Of a DNA stretch of 64,000 bases, positions 1-11,948 are shown piece by piece. The first letter of the stretch is position 1, and each line of letters begins with the position of its first letter. Location of the stretch: assembly GCF_954871325.1 (NCBI RefSeq), contig NC_088779.1:27142869-27206868 (forward strand), given 5' to 3'. Position numbers and translations under genes: made by a program. The notes below the pieces were generated by a model. It had not been told where the DNA came from and made no database searches. It was given only the letters and a program-made list of their open reading frames with translations. This stretch comes from Gordionus sp. m RMFG-2023 (lineage: Eukaryota; Nematomorpha; Gordioida; Chordodea; Parachordodidae).

Positions 1-533
1 TTCCTTATCTCAACAACATACCTTTTCGTGATTGTCATAAAAATATAAAAATTTAATTAAAAAAAATTAAATATTATAAACAAAAGTATTATCTCATTTT
101 CCAATTTTATTTTGAATATTTTTTTTCTATTTTAGGAAATTAAAAGTTTCATATAATATATTATGAGAAAAGAAAATTAAATTTATTATTGTTAAATATG
201 GAAAGGAAGAAAAAATAAAATTAACGAAAAACGAAATAAAATAAAATATCTATGAATAATAATTTATATAATGTACTTAAACTAATAAAAATAAAAGAGT
301 TCCTTTTCTTTATTCATCATTTCGTTTTCATGTTTAAGAAGATAAATGAAAAATATATTATCTAATCCAAATGGAAGATGGTTATCTGTCGTTGGCAAAA
401 TAAAAACTATGACATTATTTTTTCGTATTATCATTATTAGATTAGGATTTATATCTTTTTATTTTGTAATGTAATTATTTCGATATTAAGAAAAAGATAA
501 TGAAAGAAAACTCATAAATAATGTAAGTTACAG
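1..533. other. AT-rich stretch, no gene recognised
   Basis: Dominated by A/T runs. I see no conserved coding motif, RNA gene or terminal repeat here. Confidence 0.5.
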
Positions 534-601
534 AAGCATTTTACGAATACTTATTGAATCGCGAAGCGATACAATGGTGATAGCAAATATTTTCGTGACA
601 G
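534..601 (+). other. Possible small exon, unassigned
   Basis: A 68-nt stretch bounded by ttacag on the left and gtattt on the right reads open in one frame as SILRILIESRSDTM followed by VIANIFVT. It has more complex composition than its surroundings. No family recognised and no neighbouring exon found, so it may be chance. Confidence 0.2.
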
Positions 602-720
602 GTATTTATTGGGCAAACTCTAAAGTGCAAATAATTTACTAGAATAGGTGATCGGAATTTATCTTTAAGCAGTGGATAGCCTATAGGCTGAAGGGTTAGT
701 GTAACATTGGCTAATTAGTA

Positions 721-925
721 GTGTTAAATGGCTTGATTTATAACCAATTTTTTTAAAAAACGAAAAAAAAAAAATTTCCAAAGACTGGAGATTTCGGCAT
801 TAAAATACCCAAATCTTTCTGCCAAAATTGTGGGCAGAATCTTCAAGCTCGAGTAATTCATTTCTGGCTAAAATCTTGAGTAAGCCATTCTTAAAGATCG
901 GCTAAATCGGGTCACTTAGTAACAC
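721..925. mobile_element. MITE family A copy (TA-flanked)
   Basis: Starts GTGTTAAATGGC and ends in the inverted form AGTAACAC, flanked on both sides by TA. The inside carries the family's signature, a 'gcagaatcttcaagctcg' block and a pair of short inverted 'taaaatcttgagtaagcc' segments. TA target duplication and small size suggest a Tc1/mariner-mobilised non-autonomous element (inference). Confidence 0.7.
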
Positions 926-1032
926 TACTTACTAATTATAAAAATATTTAGAAAAATATGGCTAAATGAAAATGAATTTTGTTTTGTCAAATGCAAATGC
1001 AAATATTCAGAATTCTGCGCGAATTAGATATC

Positions 1033-1110
1033 GGTATCAGACCTTCATAGGTCTTAATTTTTTGATGAAGTCTGGTCCAGGCCCACAGTATGGCCCAGCC
1101 CAAAAAAAAT
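1033..1110. mobile_element. Fragment of GC-subterminal hAT-like repeat
   Basis: GC-rich 'tccaggcccacagtatggcc' type segment following a 'tcagaccttcataggtct' end. It resembles the segment near 22,890. It lacks a second end and is likely a remnant of the hAT MITE family with GGCCCGGCC-type subterminal repeats. Confidence 0.3.
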
Positions 1111-1315
1111 TCCCAAGCTCATTAATAATCATAAAAATATTCCGCAGTCTCATATCCAAAAATTAAATTTATTTGTAAATAAATTTTAAAAAAATAAACA
1201 AAATTTAAGTGTTAGGTCAACATTTTGTTTAACTTTAAATATTGAAATTTATTATAGTTAGAAGAAGAAAAATTGGAATATTTTATAAGAAAAATAGTAT
1301 AATAATTTCGGCCCA

Positions 1316-1510
1316 AAAAAAACAACAATTATAAAAACCTGCAGTTAATATTTTTAGCGCGATTTGAGCCGATTTTTAAGAAAAGGCTAACTCAATATTT
1401 TTTTCCGGAAAAATATTGGCCATATGTATCCAAACCTTTGTGCCAACTATGAGCAAAATCTTCAGGCTCGCATAATATTTTTCCGGGTAAAATATTGAAT
1501 AGCAATACCA
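1316..1510. mobile_element. MITE family A fragment
   Basis: Contains the family A core: gagccgatttttaag, ggctaactcaatatt, gagcaaaatcttcaggctcg and gtaaaatattgaat. The terminal GTGTTGTT ends are lost or altered. Confidence 0.55.
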
Positions 1511-4214
1511 GTAGTTTCTACAATTACGTAAGGAATTCAATCCGATCGGGAGAAAATTATGGAAATGAAATTTAATCGCATTGGTCGGAAAAAAAGGAAC
1601 TTTGGAATTAGTTTGTTTACTTTTCTTCTTTCATTTTTTTTTAAATTTTCAAAAAAAAAAATAATAACACCTTGTCAAAAAGGCGGTAATATAAAGGAAA
1701 ACGGAAACGAGTTAAATTATATTACTATAGTATTTACTTTATTAAAAGTAATTACCTTTTTATTTTTTAACACACTAGGAAAGGTTTGGGTAATGGGATT
1801 AAAAACAAAGCTCAATCCACAAGGCGCTTGCCGAAAGAAAATTCGCTAAGCGTAGAGGCAAGGAATCTTTTATATCTCCTCCATTCAAATTATAGTCTTG
1901 AAAACGATAGTGTTTGACTATAAATTAGCGGTAACCATTTTTCTTAACCAGCTAAAAAAAACACAGCAATGGTTCCATCCAACTATCCCCGGCCGGGCGG
2001 ACAAATAATTTTTATTTTGGACCGGGTTTTTTCGAGACAAATAAGATAGAGAAAGATTTAGAAAAAAATTGTCTTGGATTGTAAGGTATCCAACAACCAA
2101 TACTAAGGCTGTGTCCTAAACCTGTTTGAAATTCTGAAAAAAATAAAACAAAACTTTGAAATCGTATGTTAAAATTTCGGAATTTTCTAGAATTATGTTT
2201 ATACTTGTTTTTTATTTTTATATTTAAAAAATGGCTCATTTCTTCTTTCGTTGAAGTTTCGAAAGTTTGCCAAATATATTTTTGATATTTAGGACATAAC
2301 CGAAAGAAAGAGTAATAAAAAAAGAGAAATATCGCATTTTCTTACGAACAAGAGAGAAACACCAGTGTAAAAAAAAATAATACACTTAATGGCCAAAGAA
2401 ACAACACCTCGACTTTTTCATTTTTATTAATTTTCGAGAAAAAAAAATAAGAAATATTTTATTTTGTCTTTGAAAAAGGTAATAATATTAATATTTTTTA
2501 GACGTATTTTTTTTTGTTGTAATTTCAAAAGGTAAATGCCGCTTGCTACTTCGTAAAGCAAATAATAATAATAAAAAAATATTAACATTTAACGCTAAAA
2601 AAAAAAATTGATAATCGAAATTTCTTTATGGCAAAATTAATATAAAAAAAATTATAGGGATCATTAAGATTATAATGATACGAGAGAAGAAAAAAAATGG
2701 TGCGCTAAACGAGATAACTTGCCTAATTTGGACATCGGGGATTATCAAGTGGGTACGTGTCCCAAGAATTTACCGAATACATGAAGCCCGACCAGACCGA
2801 TAGTTTATAAAACATCGGGCAAACTCACATCGAAAAAAATTTTTTCAGATGGGAAAGAGAGAAGGGGGGGGGGGGGCAGCGTAAAAGGAAATAACTAAGA
2901 ATGAAATATGAACATTAAAGAATACCCAATACGCCTATAATAAATATTACCCATCGAATAATTGTGTTATTCATTTTTTTGTTAGAATAATAAAACTAAC
3001 ATTCAATTCGAAAGTTACGAATATTTTTGAATAATTCGATCGAATAAATGAAAAGAAACACTTATTCGCCGAATGATTTATTAAGAATCGAGTAATTCGC
3101 TTTCGACTGCCGAATTCTTGCGCGTACCATAACTAACGCACGCGCGTAACATTATCATTCACAAATTCTTTTACCTCTATTTTTTAGTTTGACGCATATT
3201 TTGAACTTCCATAGCTATCATATGTATTCTGCTTGATTTTGGCATAAACTTTCATTTAAACTAATTTCGCCACGAATCCTCTTAAAAGACTCATTTGGAA
3301 GTTATTGGCATTCAAACCTTTTCCAAAGTAAAGTTGCGTTGTGTGAAATTAGTCACCAAAACAAGATAGACCAACATTCAAGCCAGGGTCCTCTAATTGC
3401 GTCATAAAAATCTCGAGTATGGGTACCCTTTTAGTCAACACAACATATGTCAGTATCCATTTTTAAATTTTAGTCATACGGAAGGGGGGCGGGATCTAGA
3501 AGAGGAATAATAACAACCGTACGCAAATTTCTAGACCAAAAATCAAAGAAATTCCTTCAACAACCAAAAAAAAACTAGAAGACGGGTCATTAAGCGCTAA
3601 AATTTAATATAATAAAATGATGATGATGATAGAAAACTCCTTATATTTTCATAAAAAAATATAACATCGCGATAACAAAAACATTAAAATTTACTCGCCT
3701 TAAAAAAAAAATTTTAGATAAATTTCTTGGAAAGAGAAGAAGAGACATCTCGTATAAAATATTTATGATAATAAGAAGAAAATGAAATTTACACAAAACA
3801 ATTACGAGTACAGAATTTTAGTGAAGTAGCTAACATAAAAAAAATTAAATAATAATAAAATAGCGAACTTTATTAGGTAAAAAATAAAATAAAGGTATAA
3901 AATTGTGAAACGATGATTCATCTCAGATATTTTTTATTACAATGCGAGGCAAGTTGCCGCCGGAAATCCAATTATTTTTTTAAAGAATTAAAAAGAAGGG
4001 GGGGGGGCGAGGATGAGCCCTAGTTCGACTTATTTTTTTTAATACTTATTTCCGTTTAGAGGCTTAACGGTTTTTGAACTCGGACACCCTTATTTTGATT
4101 TGTTTTAAAAATGTTTTGAATTTTCTATTTAAGTTCAGGCCGCCTTACCGATAACCTAATTGTAAGGTTACGTAGCACGATTCGAACTTAATCTGACCAA
4201 CCAAAAATCGACAA
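1511..4214. other. Intergenic, poly-G tracts and motif clusters, no gene
   Basis: Open frames here are A/T-rich and lack family motifs. The stretch holds G runs of 13 (2864-2876) and 10 (3998-4007) and a cluster of ATTCG/CGAAT palindromic words between about 2945 and 3122. A slightly more complex patch at 2690-2830 is open for about 40 codons on the plus strand but matches nothing I know. Confidence 0.4.
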
Positions 4215-4610
4215 TAGTGCGCATAAATTGAGCATTTTTTTAAACGCAAACAAATAATGAATTTCAAAATGGTATCGTGTAACTTGGTCAAATTACCGTT
4301 TGGCGTTACTTTTTTTTCGGTAAAGTCGGATTTTTACCCAGATAAAAATAATAAGCTGGAAGAGCACTAAAAAAAAATCTCCTTTCCCATTTCTTTAATT
4401 ATATGTAAATTAAATTTAATATTATATAAAAAGTTTTATAAAAAAATATATAACTTGTCGTGGAATAATCTAGAAATCGATTGAAATAAAAAAAAGCAGA
4501 CCATAATATAATTTACAAAAACCAATTATTTTTTTTATAAGTTAAAATTTTGAAATCGCCCATACTGATAAAAAAAAGAAGTAGCCTCAATTTAAGCAAG
4601 GGACGCGTTA

Positions 4611-5173
4611 GGCCCAATGACATATAATAATACCTAGACGAAAGATACATTCATTAAAAGTGTTCATGAATGAAAAACAGCTGGGGACGACATTATTAAA
4701 AATTTTAAAAGAGAAGGCCAATTTAATTCCTATGTCTGATGCAAACTTTATTTTATAGAATTGTATGATCATCGAGATAATAAGGAAGCAAATTATCATT
4801 TTAATAGTAGTTTTTAATATGAGAATAATTATTATATGGGTTACCAAGGAGGGTCCAGCTCATTAGCATTCAACGACGCTTTCAAGTGCATTATATTATG
4901 AATGCATCGCCATTCTAGGTACTATTATATGTCATTGGTTAGGCCTCATTTATAGTAAATGCGATTTGTTCAAGTGGTGCGGTATTTAACACCCGTTATT
5001 TATAAAATTAGGTCAAATAAATTAGATATCATATATAAAATATCGAGCGAAAGAAAACGCCGATATAAAATTTGAAAAAGATATTCAAAAAAAATAATTG
5101 TGAATCAGCTGTGATTTCGTTAGCGTCAAATACCACACCGTGTGAATAAATCGCGCTTACTATATATGAGGCC
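4611..5173. mobile_element. PIF/Harbinger-like MITE (TTA duplication)
   Basis: Ends GGCCTCATTTATAG and the inverted TATATATGAGGCC are flanked by TTA on each side (4608-4610, 5174-5176), the classic 3-bp PIF/Harbinger target duplication. Without the internal element it would be about 230 bp. Related copies lie at 46409-46550 and 49018-49166, with a left-end fragment from 52246. Confidence 0.75.
4615..4937. mobile_element. MITE family C copy with 8-bp target duplication
   Basis: A 323-bp element with long terminal inverted repeats (CAATGACATATAATAATACC / inverse), flanked by GTTAGGCC at 4607-4614 and 4938-4945. It sits inside the left end of the Harbinger-like MITE. The 8-9 bp duplications and long termini point to a Mutator-like (MULE) or hAT-type transposase (inference). 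Confidence 0.8.
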
Positions 5174-5361
5174 TTACGTTTTTTTTTGTTAAAAAAGTAC
5201 CGCAAAAGGTAGACTGCTCAATTTGTGGGCACTATAAGACCGCCAGCCAAATAAAAAAAAAATTAAATAAATTTAAATCAAATCTATTATAAAAATGATA
5301 GTGATAAAATAAAAAATTTCTAGCAAAATATTGGTAAAATTATTTTAACATAAAATGTTTC

Positions 5362-5685
5362 AGACGCCTAACCAAGGGGGAGGGGAGGGGTCGTAAATTT
5401 GCCTCTTCTTGAAATTATCATTTTAAGCTAATAAAAATGTTCCCCCTATACCACCCCCTCTACCCCTTATAGATGTACAAAATATATATAGGTTTGAATT
5501 TGAAAGAAAAATTAGTAATAGTTAATATAAAAAAAAAGTGAAAACCCAAAAATATTTTTATAAAAATCTAACATAGCCTAAGATATACAATAAGTGGACC
5601 TAAAGATCTCTAAAAAAAATTTATGAGGAAAAAAAATGCATCAAATAATGCTTCTCCCCCCTTAGCAAAATCCCTATGAAATGAT
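5362..5685. mobile_element. Degraded CATAGGC-type element
   Basis: Shares blocks with 52363-52668, including gtggacctaaagatctcta and the closing 'ccccttagcaaaat' segment. It begins with a degenerate 'cctaaccaagggg' and lacks clean ends. Confidence 0.5.
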
Positions 5686-6230
5686 TGGATTGTCATATTG
5701 AAAATTATTTTCCATTATAATAATAATAATAAAAAACTAAAGAAAACATTTTAAAAAAACCACGTTTGTTTTTTTTTCATTCCTTAATTAAAATTTAATA
5801 ACTGGTAAATCGGACATTACCTCAATTTTTACAAATTATTTTTATAATGATTATTTAGAAATTCAAAATGAAAAAAACTTATTTTTAAACATTATTTTTA
5901 AAAATTTCAAAATAACATGAAAGAAAATAAAACATTTGGAATGCCAAGGTTAATAAAAGAGAAAAAAAAATTTAATTTATAATTACAATTTTTCTATACC
6001 TAATCCATATTTTACAATCTTGAGATAATCAATCATATGTATTTTTTGTTTCCAAACTATTGATTATCAAAAAGTCGGATATCTAAATCTAAACTAATAG
6101 TAAGAGTTAAATTATTCGATTCGCAATTACTAGAATAAATAACAATAAATATGCAAGTCAAAACAATTCGTTATCATTTTAATCGTTATTATTTCCGTTA
6201 TCTCCTTTCAGAAGACTTAAGCCTTATTAT
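5686..6230. other. AT-rich spacer, nothing recognised
   Basis: Long A/T runs with no open frame or repeat end that I can support. Confidence 0.4.
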
Positions 6231-6231
6231 G

Positions 6232-6423
6232 GTGTTGTTAAACGGCTTAACTCAGTTTTTTAACCAGAAAAATATTATGCGAGCCTGAAAATTTTGCTCA
6301 TAGAAGGAGCAAAGGTCTAGACATATAGTATCGAAATTTCGAGGCTTAGTCAATATTTTTCTGGCAAAAATATTGAGTTAGCCGTTTTTAAAAATCGGCT
6401 CAAAACAAGCCGTTTAACAACAT
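6232..6423. mobile_element. MITE family A copy, well preserved
   Basis: GTGTTGTTAAACGGC at the left and GCCGTTTAACAACA at the right are near-perfect inverted repeats. The interior is itself partly palindromic (agaaaaatattatgcgagcc / cttagtcaatatttttctgg). GCCTTAT occurs just outside both ends (6221-6227, 6426-6432), so here a 7-bp duplication is an alternative to TA. Confidence 0.75.
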
Positions 6424-6429
6424 TCGCCT

Positions 6430-7155
6430 TATACCCCTCCTCTCAATTTGGGTTGAACTGTCCCCTTATGCAGATAAAAATTATCCAAATCGCGAAAATC
6501 TCTGAAAGAAGGAGATGATAACCCACGGGGTGGGGGGGGAGGTGGGTTAACACTTCAAAGGTTAGGTTAAATCCCTGGTATATAACAACCGATATGACAT
6601 AAGAGTCATCGGCAATTTACCATATCGCAAAAAAACATTCAAACAAAATTCCCATTCGATTCGAGATTATTCCCCTTTGCCCCTTTACAATCCTTATATT
6701 CCTATAAAATATATTATGTTTTATAATTGTGCATACCTCGAATACAAACATATATTATATATATTTTAAAAAATAATATTATATTTTTTTTAACCAAAGG
6801 CTTCTAAAACGCAACTAATTAGCGTTTTAATCGCACAATCAAACATGTTAAACAAAAATTTTTAACCCAATTGTCAGCATGCAATTTCGACCTATCAGCT
6901 TTTTATTGTTTATCTTTTTTTTAAAAATATAACAATGTTTGCTGGTAAAAAAAAAATTATTTTTGTCGATAATCGATCAATAAAAATATAAAACAAAATA
7001 AAAATTTTTTTAAGTCGATTTAGTTTTATATAAATCACATTAAGAGTCGGGAAGATTGGGGGAATATATTAATTCTTCTTAATTTAGAAACTAGACTTCT
7101 TCCAACTAAATTATCACTCGATAGATACCTTAAAAAAAAATCGAATTCCGCCCCA
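6430..7155. other. AT-rich spacer with short G runs
   Basis: Contains a GT-rich tract with a run of 8 G near 6530. No gene or RNA recognised. Confidence 0.4.
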
Positions 7156-7159
7156 TTGT

Positions 7160-7496
7160 TGCTCAAATTAGGACGAGTGCAACTATGAATTCGTTAAAAG
7201 TGTACATCAATTAAAAACAGCTGGGGACGCCATTTTGCTTACCCATATCATTATTTAAAATTTGAAACGAGAGGCCAATTTATTACTATTGTCTGATGCA
7301 AACTTTATCAAAGAATTACCGGATCATGGAAATAATAAGGAAGCAAGTAATCAATTTAATAGTAGTTTTTTTTACATGAGAATAATTACTATATGGGTTA
7401 ACAAAATGGCGGGTCCAGCTGATTTGCATTCTACGACGCTTTCAAGAGCATTATTATGAATGCGTCGTCAGTCTAGGTATTATTATATGTCATTGG
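7160..7496. mobile_element. MITE family C copy, left end decayed
   Basis: The right half matches the copies at 4615 and 20508 closely: ggcgggtccagctgattt, acgacgctttcaag, gtcgtcagtctaggtatt, ending TGTCATTGG. The left terminus is altered and no target duplication is visible. The 65-codon open frame inside is not conserved between copies. Confidence 0.7.
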
Positions 7497-7938
7497 AAGA
7501 GTAGCACCGTGTTTTTTTTGCTATTTATTTTATATTTATATATATATATAAGAATTGGAATTAATAAATGCATTCGTTCATTCATTCATTCTTTTTTTTG
7601 TATATTCCATGTTTTTGTAAATGGAAAAAATGGAAAAAAATGTTGAAAACTTGTGCAAGTTTATAAGACGTGAGTACACAAACCAATTATCATTGATTAG
7701 CTTCGTTGTGTATTTTTTTTTGCTTTGTTAGAAAAATAAAATTTCATACAAAAAAAAACTTTATAATTAAATTAAGGAGAAAGGAAGAAAAAAGATAGAA
7801 AAAAAAAATAACGAGAGAAAAATGAAAGAAATTTTCGCAAAAAATAATTCTTTTTTTTTGAGTAAATTTATTTAGGTTTTTTTTTCTAACAGCTTCAAAA
7901 ATTTAGGATCTCGATATGTCCATAGAGGGGGAGGGGTA

Positions 7939-8105
7939 GTGTTGTTAAACGGCTAACTCAGTATTTTAGCCAGAAAAATATTTCCTAAGCCTCGAGATTT
8001 CGATAATATATGTCTAGAACCTTGATTCCTTCTATGAGCAAAATCTTCAGGCTTGCGTAATATTTTTCTGGGTGAAATATTGAGTTAGCCAGCCATTTAA
8101 CAACA
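7939..8105. mobile_element. MITE family A copy
   Basis: TA-GTGTTGTTAAACGGC left end and CCATTTAACAACA right end, with the usual gagcaaaatcttcaggct core. Its right end is included in the tandem duplication that follows. Confidence 0.7.
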
Positions 8106-8484
8106 TTGGGGGAGGGAATAAAGAGGTTTATCTTAGAAAAAAAAGACAAAAGAAGAGAATGGAATGGAAGATTTTTTTACGAATATATGAAAAATGGAAT
8201 TTTAAAAATGAAGATATCTTCTAAATATTCGCTATGTGAAAGTCGAAACTACCCCATTTGTAACATGATTTAAAAATGAAAAGATTAGCCAGCCATTTAA
8301 CAACACTGGGGGAGGGAATAAAAAGGTTTATCTTAGAAAAAAAAGACAAAAGAAGAGAATAGAATGGAAGATTTTTTTACGAATATATGTAAAATGGAAT
8401 TTTAAAAATGAAGATATCTTCTAAATATTCGCTATGTGAAAGTCGAAACTACCCCATTTGTAACATGATTTAAAAATGAAAAGA
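8085..8484. repeat. Tandem duplication, 2 x 200 bp
   Basis: Positions 8085-8284 recur at 8285-8484 with exactly 200-bp spacing and about four to five substitutions that I could count. The unit begins inside the right end of a family A MITE. The high identity marks a recent duplication. Confidence 0.9.
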
Positions 8485-10200
8485 TCCGCTTCAAAAAACA
8501 ATAGATCCGGTTGGAAAACCTTTATTAAATTTTTGTCAGGCTGGTACGGGCCCGGCTGATCTCTAAACAAGCAAGAAGGCGGTGTACTAATTGGGTTTAA
8601 TTTTTGTTCTTAATTCTGCAAGAAACCTTTTTTATGATTTTTTATTGTATAATGATGTAAGGTTACGATGATATTATAAAAATACAGGTTAGATAAATCT
8701 TCTTATAGATTAAAAAATAGCATTTAGTCAGCTGCGGGATGAGCTAGGGAATGTAGCCATAATTTTGGGATCTTAACCCGATTTTGATTGACCACAAAAA
8801 AAAGCTTTATTAACAAATATTTATACATTATTCGGTTTAGTCGTATCCGTATTCGAAATTTAGATATTTAATTGGGTTTTCGATTAATTTTTGTTTAAAA
8901 GGACATAACCCCTACTTATTTTTTCTTTCTTTTTTTCTAGAAAATTGCGCAATCATTTTTTTTTTAAAAAAAATTCAAATTACGTAGGCTTTCGATCATT
9001 CTATTTCTTTCCCCAGAACGTTTCCTGGAATACTAAACCGAATGTCAATCACAAATTTTCGGCTAAGAATAAATTTCGTCAAAAAAGTATTTGTTTTGGC
9101 GATTATAACTTATTAAAATATGTTATTTTTTAAAAGATTATTTTAAACGTGCACATAAATAAATCAATTTTTATGAATATTATTTTATTTTTTTGGCTTG
9201 GTTTTTAATATTCTTCAAATTTCTAAACAATTATGACGGCTTCGAAACGGCCGCTTCGGTGTAATAACTATCTTACGATTGGTGGGTGGCGGTGAGAGAA
9301 TTCAAAATTTCCCCGAAATTATAAATAAAATGAATCATTCCCCTTCCAATAGAATTGCTATATATTTAGGAAACCGAATCAACGTCCATCGGGATTGGTC
9401 ATTCAAATAGGGCGAAACAAATAATAATAGGTCAAGGTTATCCGGGAAAGGCTTATTACGGATGGAATATATTCCCCTCGTTAACGAAAATAGTAAAATG
9501 ATAAGGATATTATTAAATTCAAGTCAATACTTCTTTTTAGTGCCACGAAAAAAATAATTAATTTACTTTTTAAATTATTTTATAATTTAGTTGAAAAGTT
9601 ATAATAAAAAAGGTTAAATAAATCGCAATAGTTTTTTTATTTAAATTTTAAATGGTCCTATTTTTTAGTTCGACATCACCATTATGTATGTAATTATTGT
9701 TATATAACTTATATAAAATATATTTTTTAAAAAATATCAAACATATACTGAGTGGTTTATATAAAAAGTTAGAGGTTAGTTTTATATATATATAAATAAA
9801 CAAAGAAAAAAAATAAACATTTATTATTTTAATATATTTTATTTTTTTATAAAAAAGTGAGTGAGGACAGAGATAGGGAGGACACTTTTGAAAGTTTAAA
9901 AACGCGACAATATTTATGCAATATTAAACTTTAAAACTTAAAAGTAAGCAGTATTTACTTATTTTAATATAAAATAATTGTGCAAAAGTTGAAATGGTAA
10001 TATTTTGGAAGTTAAAATTTATAAAAATTTTTAAATAACGATCCATTCATGAGAATCATGAACGAACGAACGAATGTAATATAATGAGGTAAGTAGTGAG
10101 ATGGGATGAATAGCTGCTATCATTTCGAATTATAATTGATTTCATTTTAAAATATTATATGTTGAATATATATATATAATTTATCCAGTATTTTTTTATT
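8485..10200. other. Spacer, one unassigned open patch
   Basis: Mostly A/T runs. A patch at 9240-9480 is richer in G/C and open for about 50 codons on both strands, but shows no family motif, so I do not call a gene. Confidence 0.35.
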
Positions 10201-10204
10201 TATT

Positions 10205-10338
10205 TTTAGGCCAATAAAAGGTACCTTTGCACATCTATGAAGTAAAATCTTCAGGCTTGCGGTTATATTTCTCTGGCTATAATATTGTTGTATAAGCCGT
10301 TTTTAAAAAATCTGCTCAAATCGAGCCATTTAACAACA
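10205..10338. mobile_element. MITE family A, right half
   Basis: Matches the family from gaagtaaaatcttcaggctt to cgagccatttaacaaca. The left half is missing. Confidence 0.6.
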
Positions 10339-10398
10339 GTCACGAACGGGGCTTAAAATTTAATTTGACGCTTGAACCAGGCCAGAAATATAGATTAA

Positions 10399-11777
10399 TC
10401 CTTCACTACAAAGGGTGGGGTAAATACGACCCCGCGACTTTTATTATCTATGTAATAAAAACCCTAGAAGATTCTGACCTGATTTTTTATAACAGTTTAA
10501 CATTGTGTAACAAGAACTTACAAATGTCATGATTATTTAATTTGACTTATTTTGAGATATTTCCAATTTGTTAAGCTTGGGGTAAAATGTATACCGCGCC
10601 TGTGTACTTATGTAATTTTTTATGTTATTAATTATATGATTGAATATGGCAAGTTAATATATAAAATCGAAAATAATATATTTATTTATATTTTTTGATT
10701 TATATATTATGACTTTAAATTTGAATGTTTTATAATATTTATTTTTTCGGTGGAGTAAAAAAAATCATAAATTAACATATGATTTATAATTTAATTTATT
10801 CAAGTTAATAAAGCCTTCAAAAATATGGTTTAAAAATTTATGTCCTAGTTGATTTAAGAACTTTTTACATAAAAATTGAATTATATGCTGTCAATCAGCC
10901 TGAAGGAACTTATAAATTGAGCAATAAGCCTCTTGATGTTGTTAAAAGACCAATTCAACCCATTTCTAAGACTAATAGGAATGTCGACACAAATAAATGG
11001 TTTACCAGCTACGAACTTGCTAAATATGTGTTAAATTCCTATTCATTAATTATAATAGGAACCTTAAGAAAAACTAAAAAAAACAGATTCCAGCATCATT
11101 TAATTTGAAAAAGACATTTATTCAAGCTTATTTGCCCTCCAACAAAATATGACAGTGCTACAAAAAAGTATAAGCATTATAAATCCAATAATTTAAAGGA
11201 AAGGAGATAATAAATAGATTAAAATTTATAAAATTATTGGTCATGGAAGCTAATAAATCCATTAATGATAATAGATATGAAAATCCTTGTGTTAATTAGA
11301 TTGCTAAATGGATAATGTTGGGAATATGATCATTATAGAGGTAGTAAACCCCCATTTCTACCAAACAAAATGGAAGATGGTTCTCTTGTCCGAGGGTTAA
11401 GGACATAATATGCATAATCTTTGATGTCAAATATTTTTTAATAAATGATATTTTATTATAAAATCTATATAATATTGAATTAATAAAAATATATAACCAA
11501 ATTTGCTATATTTTAATATATTTTTTGGGACATATAATATGATTAAGGAAGGTTCCAAATTTTTTCTTTATTTTTTAAAAAAAAATACCATAACTAATTT
11601 AGAAATAAATCTAAAATCTAGAAATTTTGTAGTTTATCTCTGATTATTCAATAAATTGTTTAAAATTCGAAATCTTAAAATTTTATTATTTTCTGAGATA
11701 TAGCTATTAAAAATTTGGGGTAAAATAAACCCGGCCTATGTAACTACGGGAGTTTTTTCTATCTTTGTAGTGAAAAG
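10399..11777 (+). mobile_element. piggyBac-type DNA transposon remnant
   Basis: A 1.38-kb element with inverted ends TCCTTCACTACAAAG and CTTTGTAGTGA followed by aaag, flanked on both sides by TTAA (10395-10398 and 11778-11781), the obligate piggyBac target. It encloses a piece of piggyBac transposase at 10812-11108. It is much shorter than an autonomous element (usually 2.3 kb or more), so it is internally deleted as well as decayed. Confidence 0.85.
10812..11108 (+). pseudogene. piggyBac transposase fragment (catalytic core)
   Basis: Open frame of 98 codons and a stop reading KYGLKIYVLVDLRTFY, then QPEGTYKLSNKPLDVVKRPI, NRNVDTNKWFTSYELAKY and IIIGTLRKTKKN. This is the DDE core of piggyBac/PGBD transposases: KYG(I/L)K, D-x-(K/R)TFY with the first catalytic Asp, NKP-x-DVV and (D)NWFTS. 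The second catalytic Asp, normally just before the NWFTS-like block, reads Asn here (TNKWFTS). Upstream N-terminal sequence and the third Asp region are not readable, and an in-frame stop precedes residue 1 of the fragment. Non-functional remnant, confidently assigned by motif order. Confidence 0.85.
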
Positions 11778-11799
11778 TTAAATTCAATTGTATAATAAG

Positions 11800-11905
11800 C
11801 AGAGACCTGCAGGCTCGGCCCTAAGCCCAGCCCGGTCCGGATACCTAGGCCGGACCGTATTTTAATTTTTTTAATTTACCCGGGCCGGGCTTGGGCCTGA
11901 AATTT
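11800..11905. mobile_element. GC-subterminal hAT MITE, left end only
   Basis: Begins CAGAGACCTGCAGGCTC, a hAT-type terminus, followed by cagcccggtccgg and cccgggccgggcttgg subterminal repeats. It is cut off by a family B MITE fragment at about 11949. Confidence 0.5.
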
Positions 11906-11948
11906 TTTTTAAAATGAAGGCAATTGCCAATAGGATTAATTGTAATAC

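Larger units (their letters stand above)
4217..5232. mobile_element. MITE family B copy carrying two nested insertions
   Basis: Outer ends GTGCGCATAAATTGAG and CTCAATTTGTGGGCAC are inverted repeats flanked by TA. The same element without insertions is about 405 bp (24185-24594, 49790-50192). Here the sequence 'gggacgcgTTA' is split from 'TTAcgttttt' by a Harbinger-like MITE, which itself carries a third element. In the intact copy at 24.5 kb the same site reads continuously as gacgcgttacgtttt, which proves the insertion. Confidence 0.8.

Noticed and set aside
1559-1849. 96-codon plus-strand frame
   Set aside because: Lys/Phe-rich, A/T-driven, no motif or splice context.
4608-4847. 79-codon minus-strand frame
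   Set aside because: Lies wholly within the family C MITE and is not conserved in the other copies.
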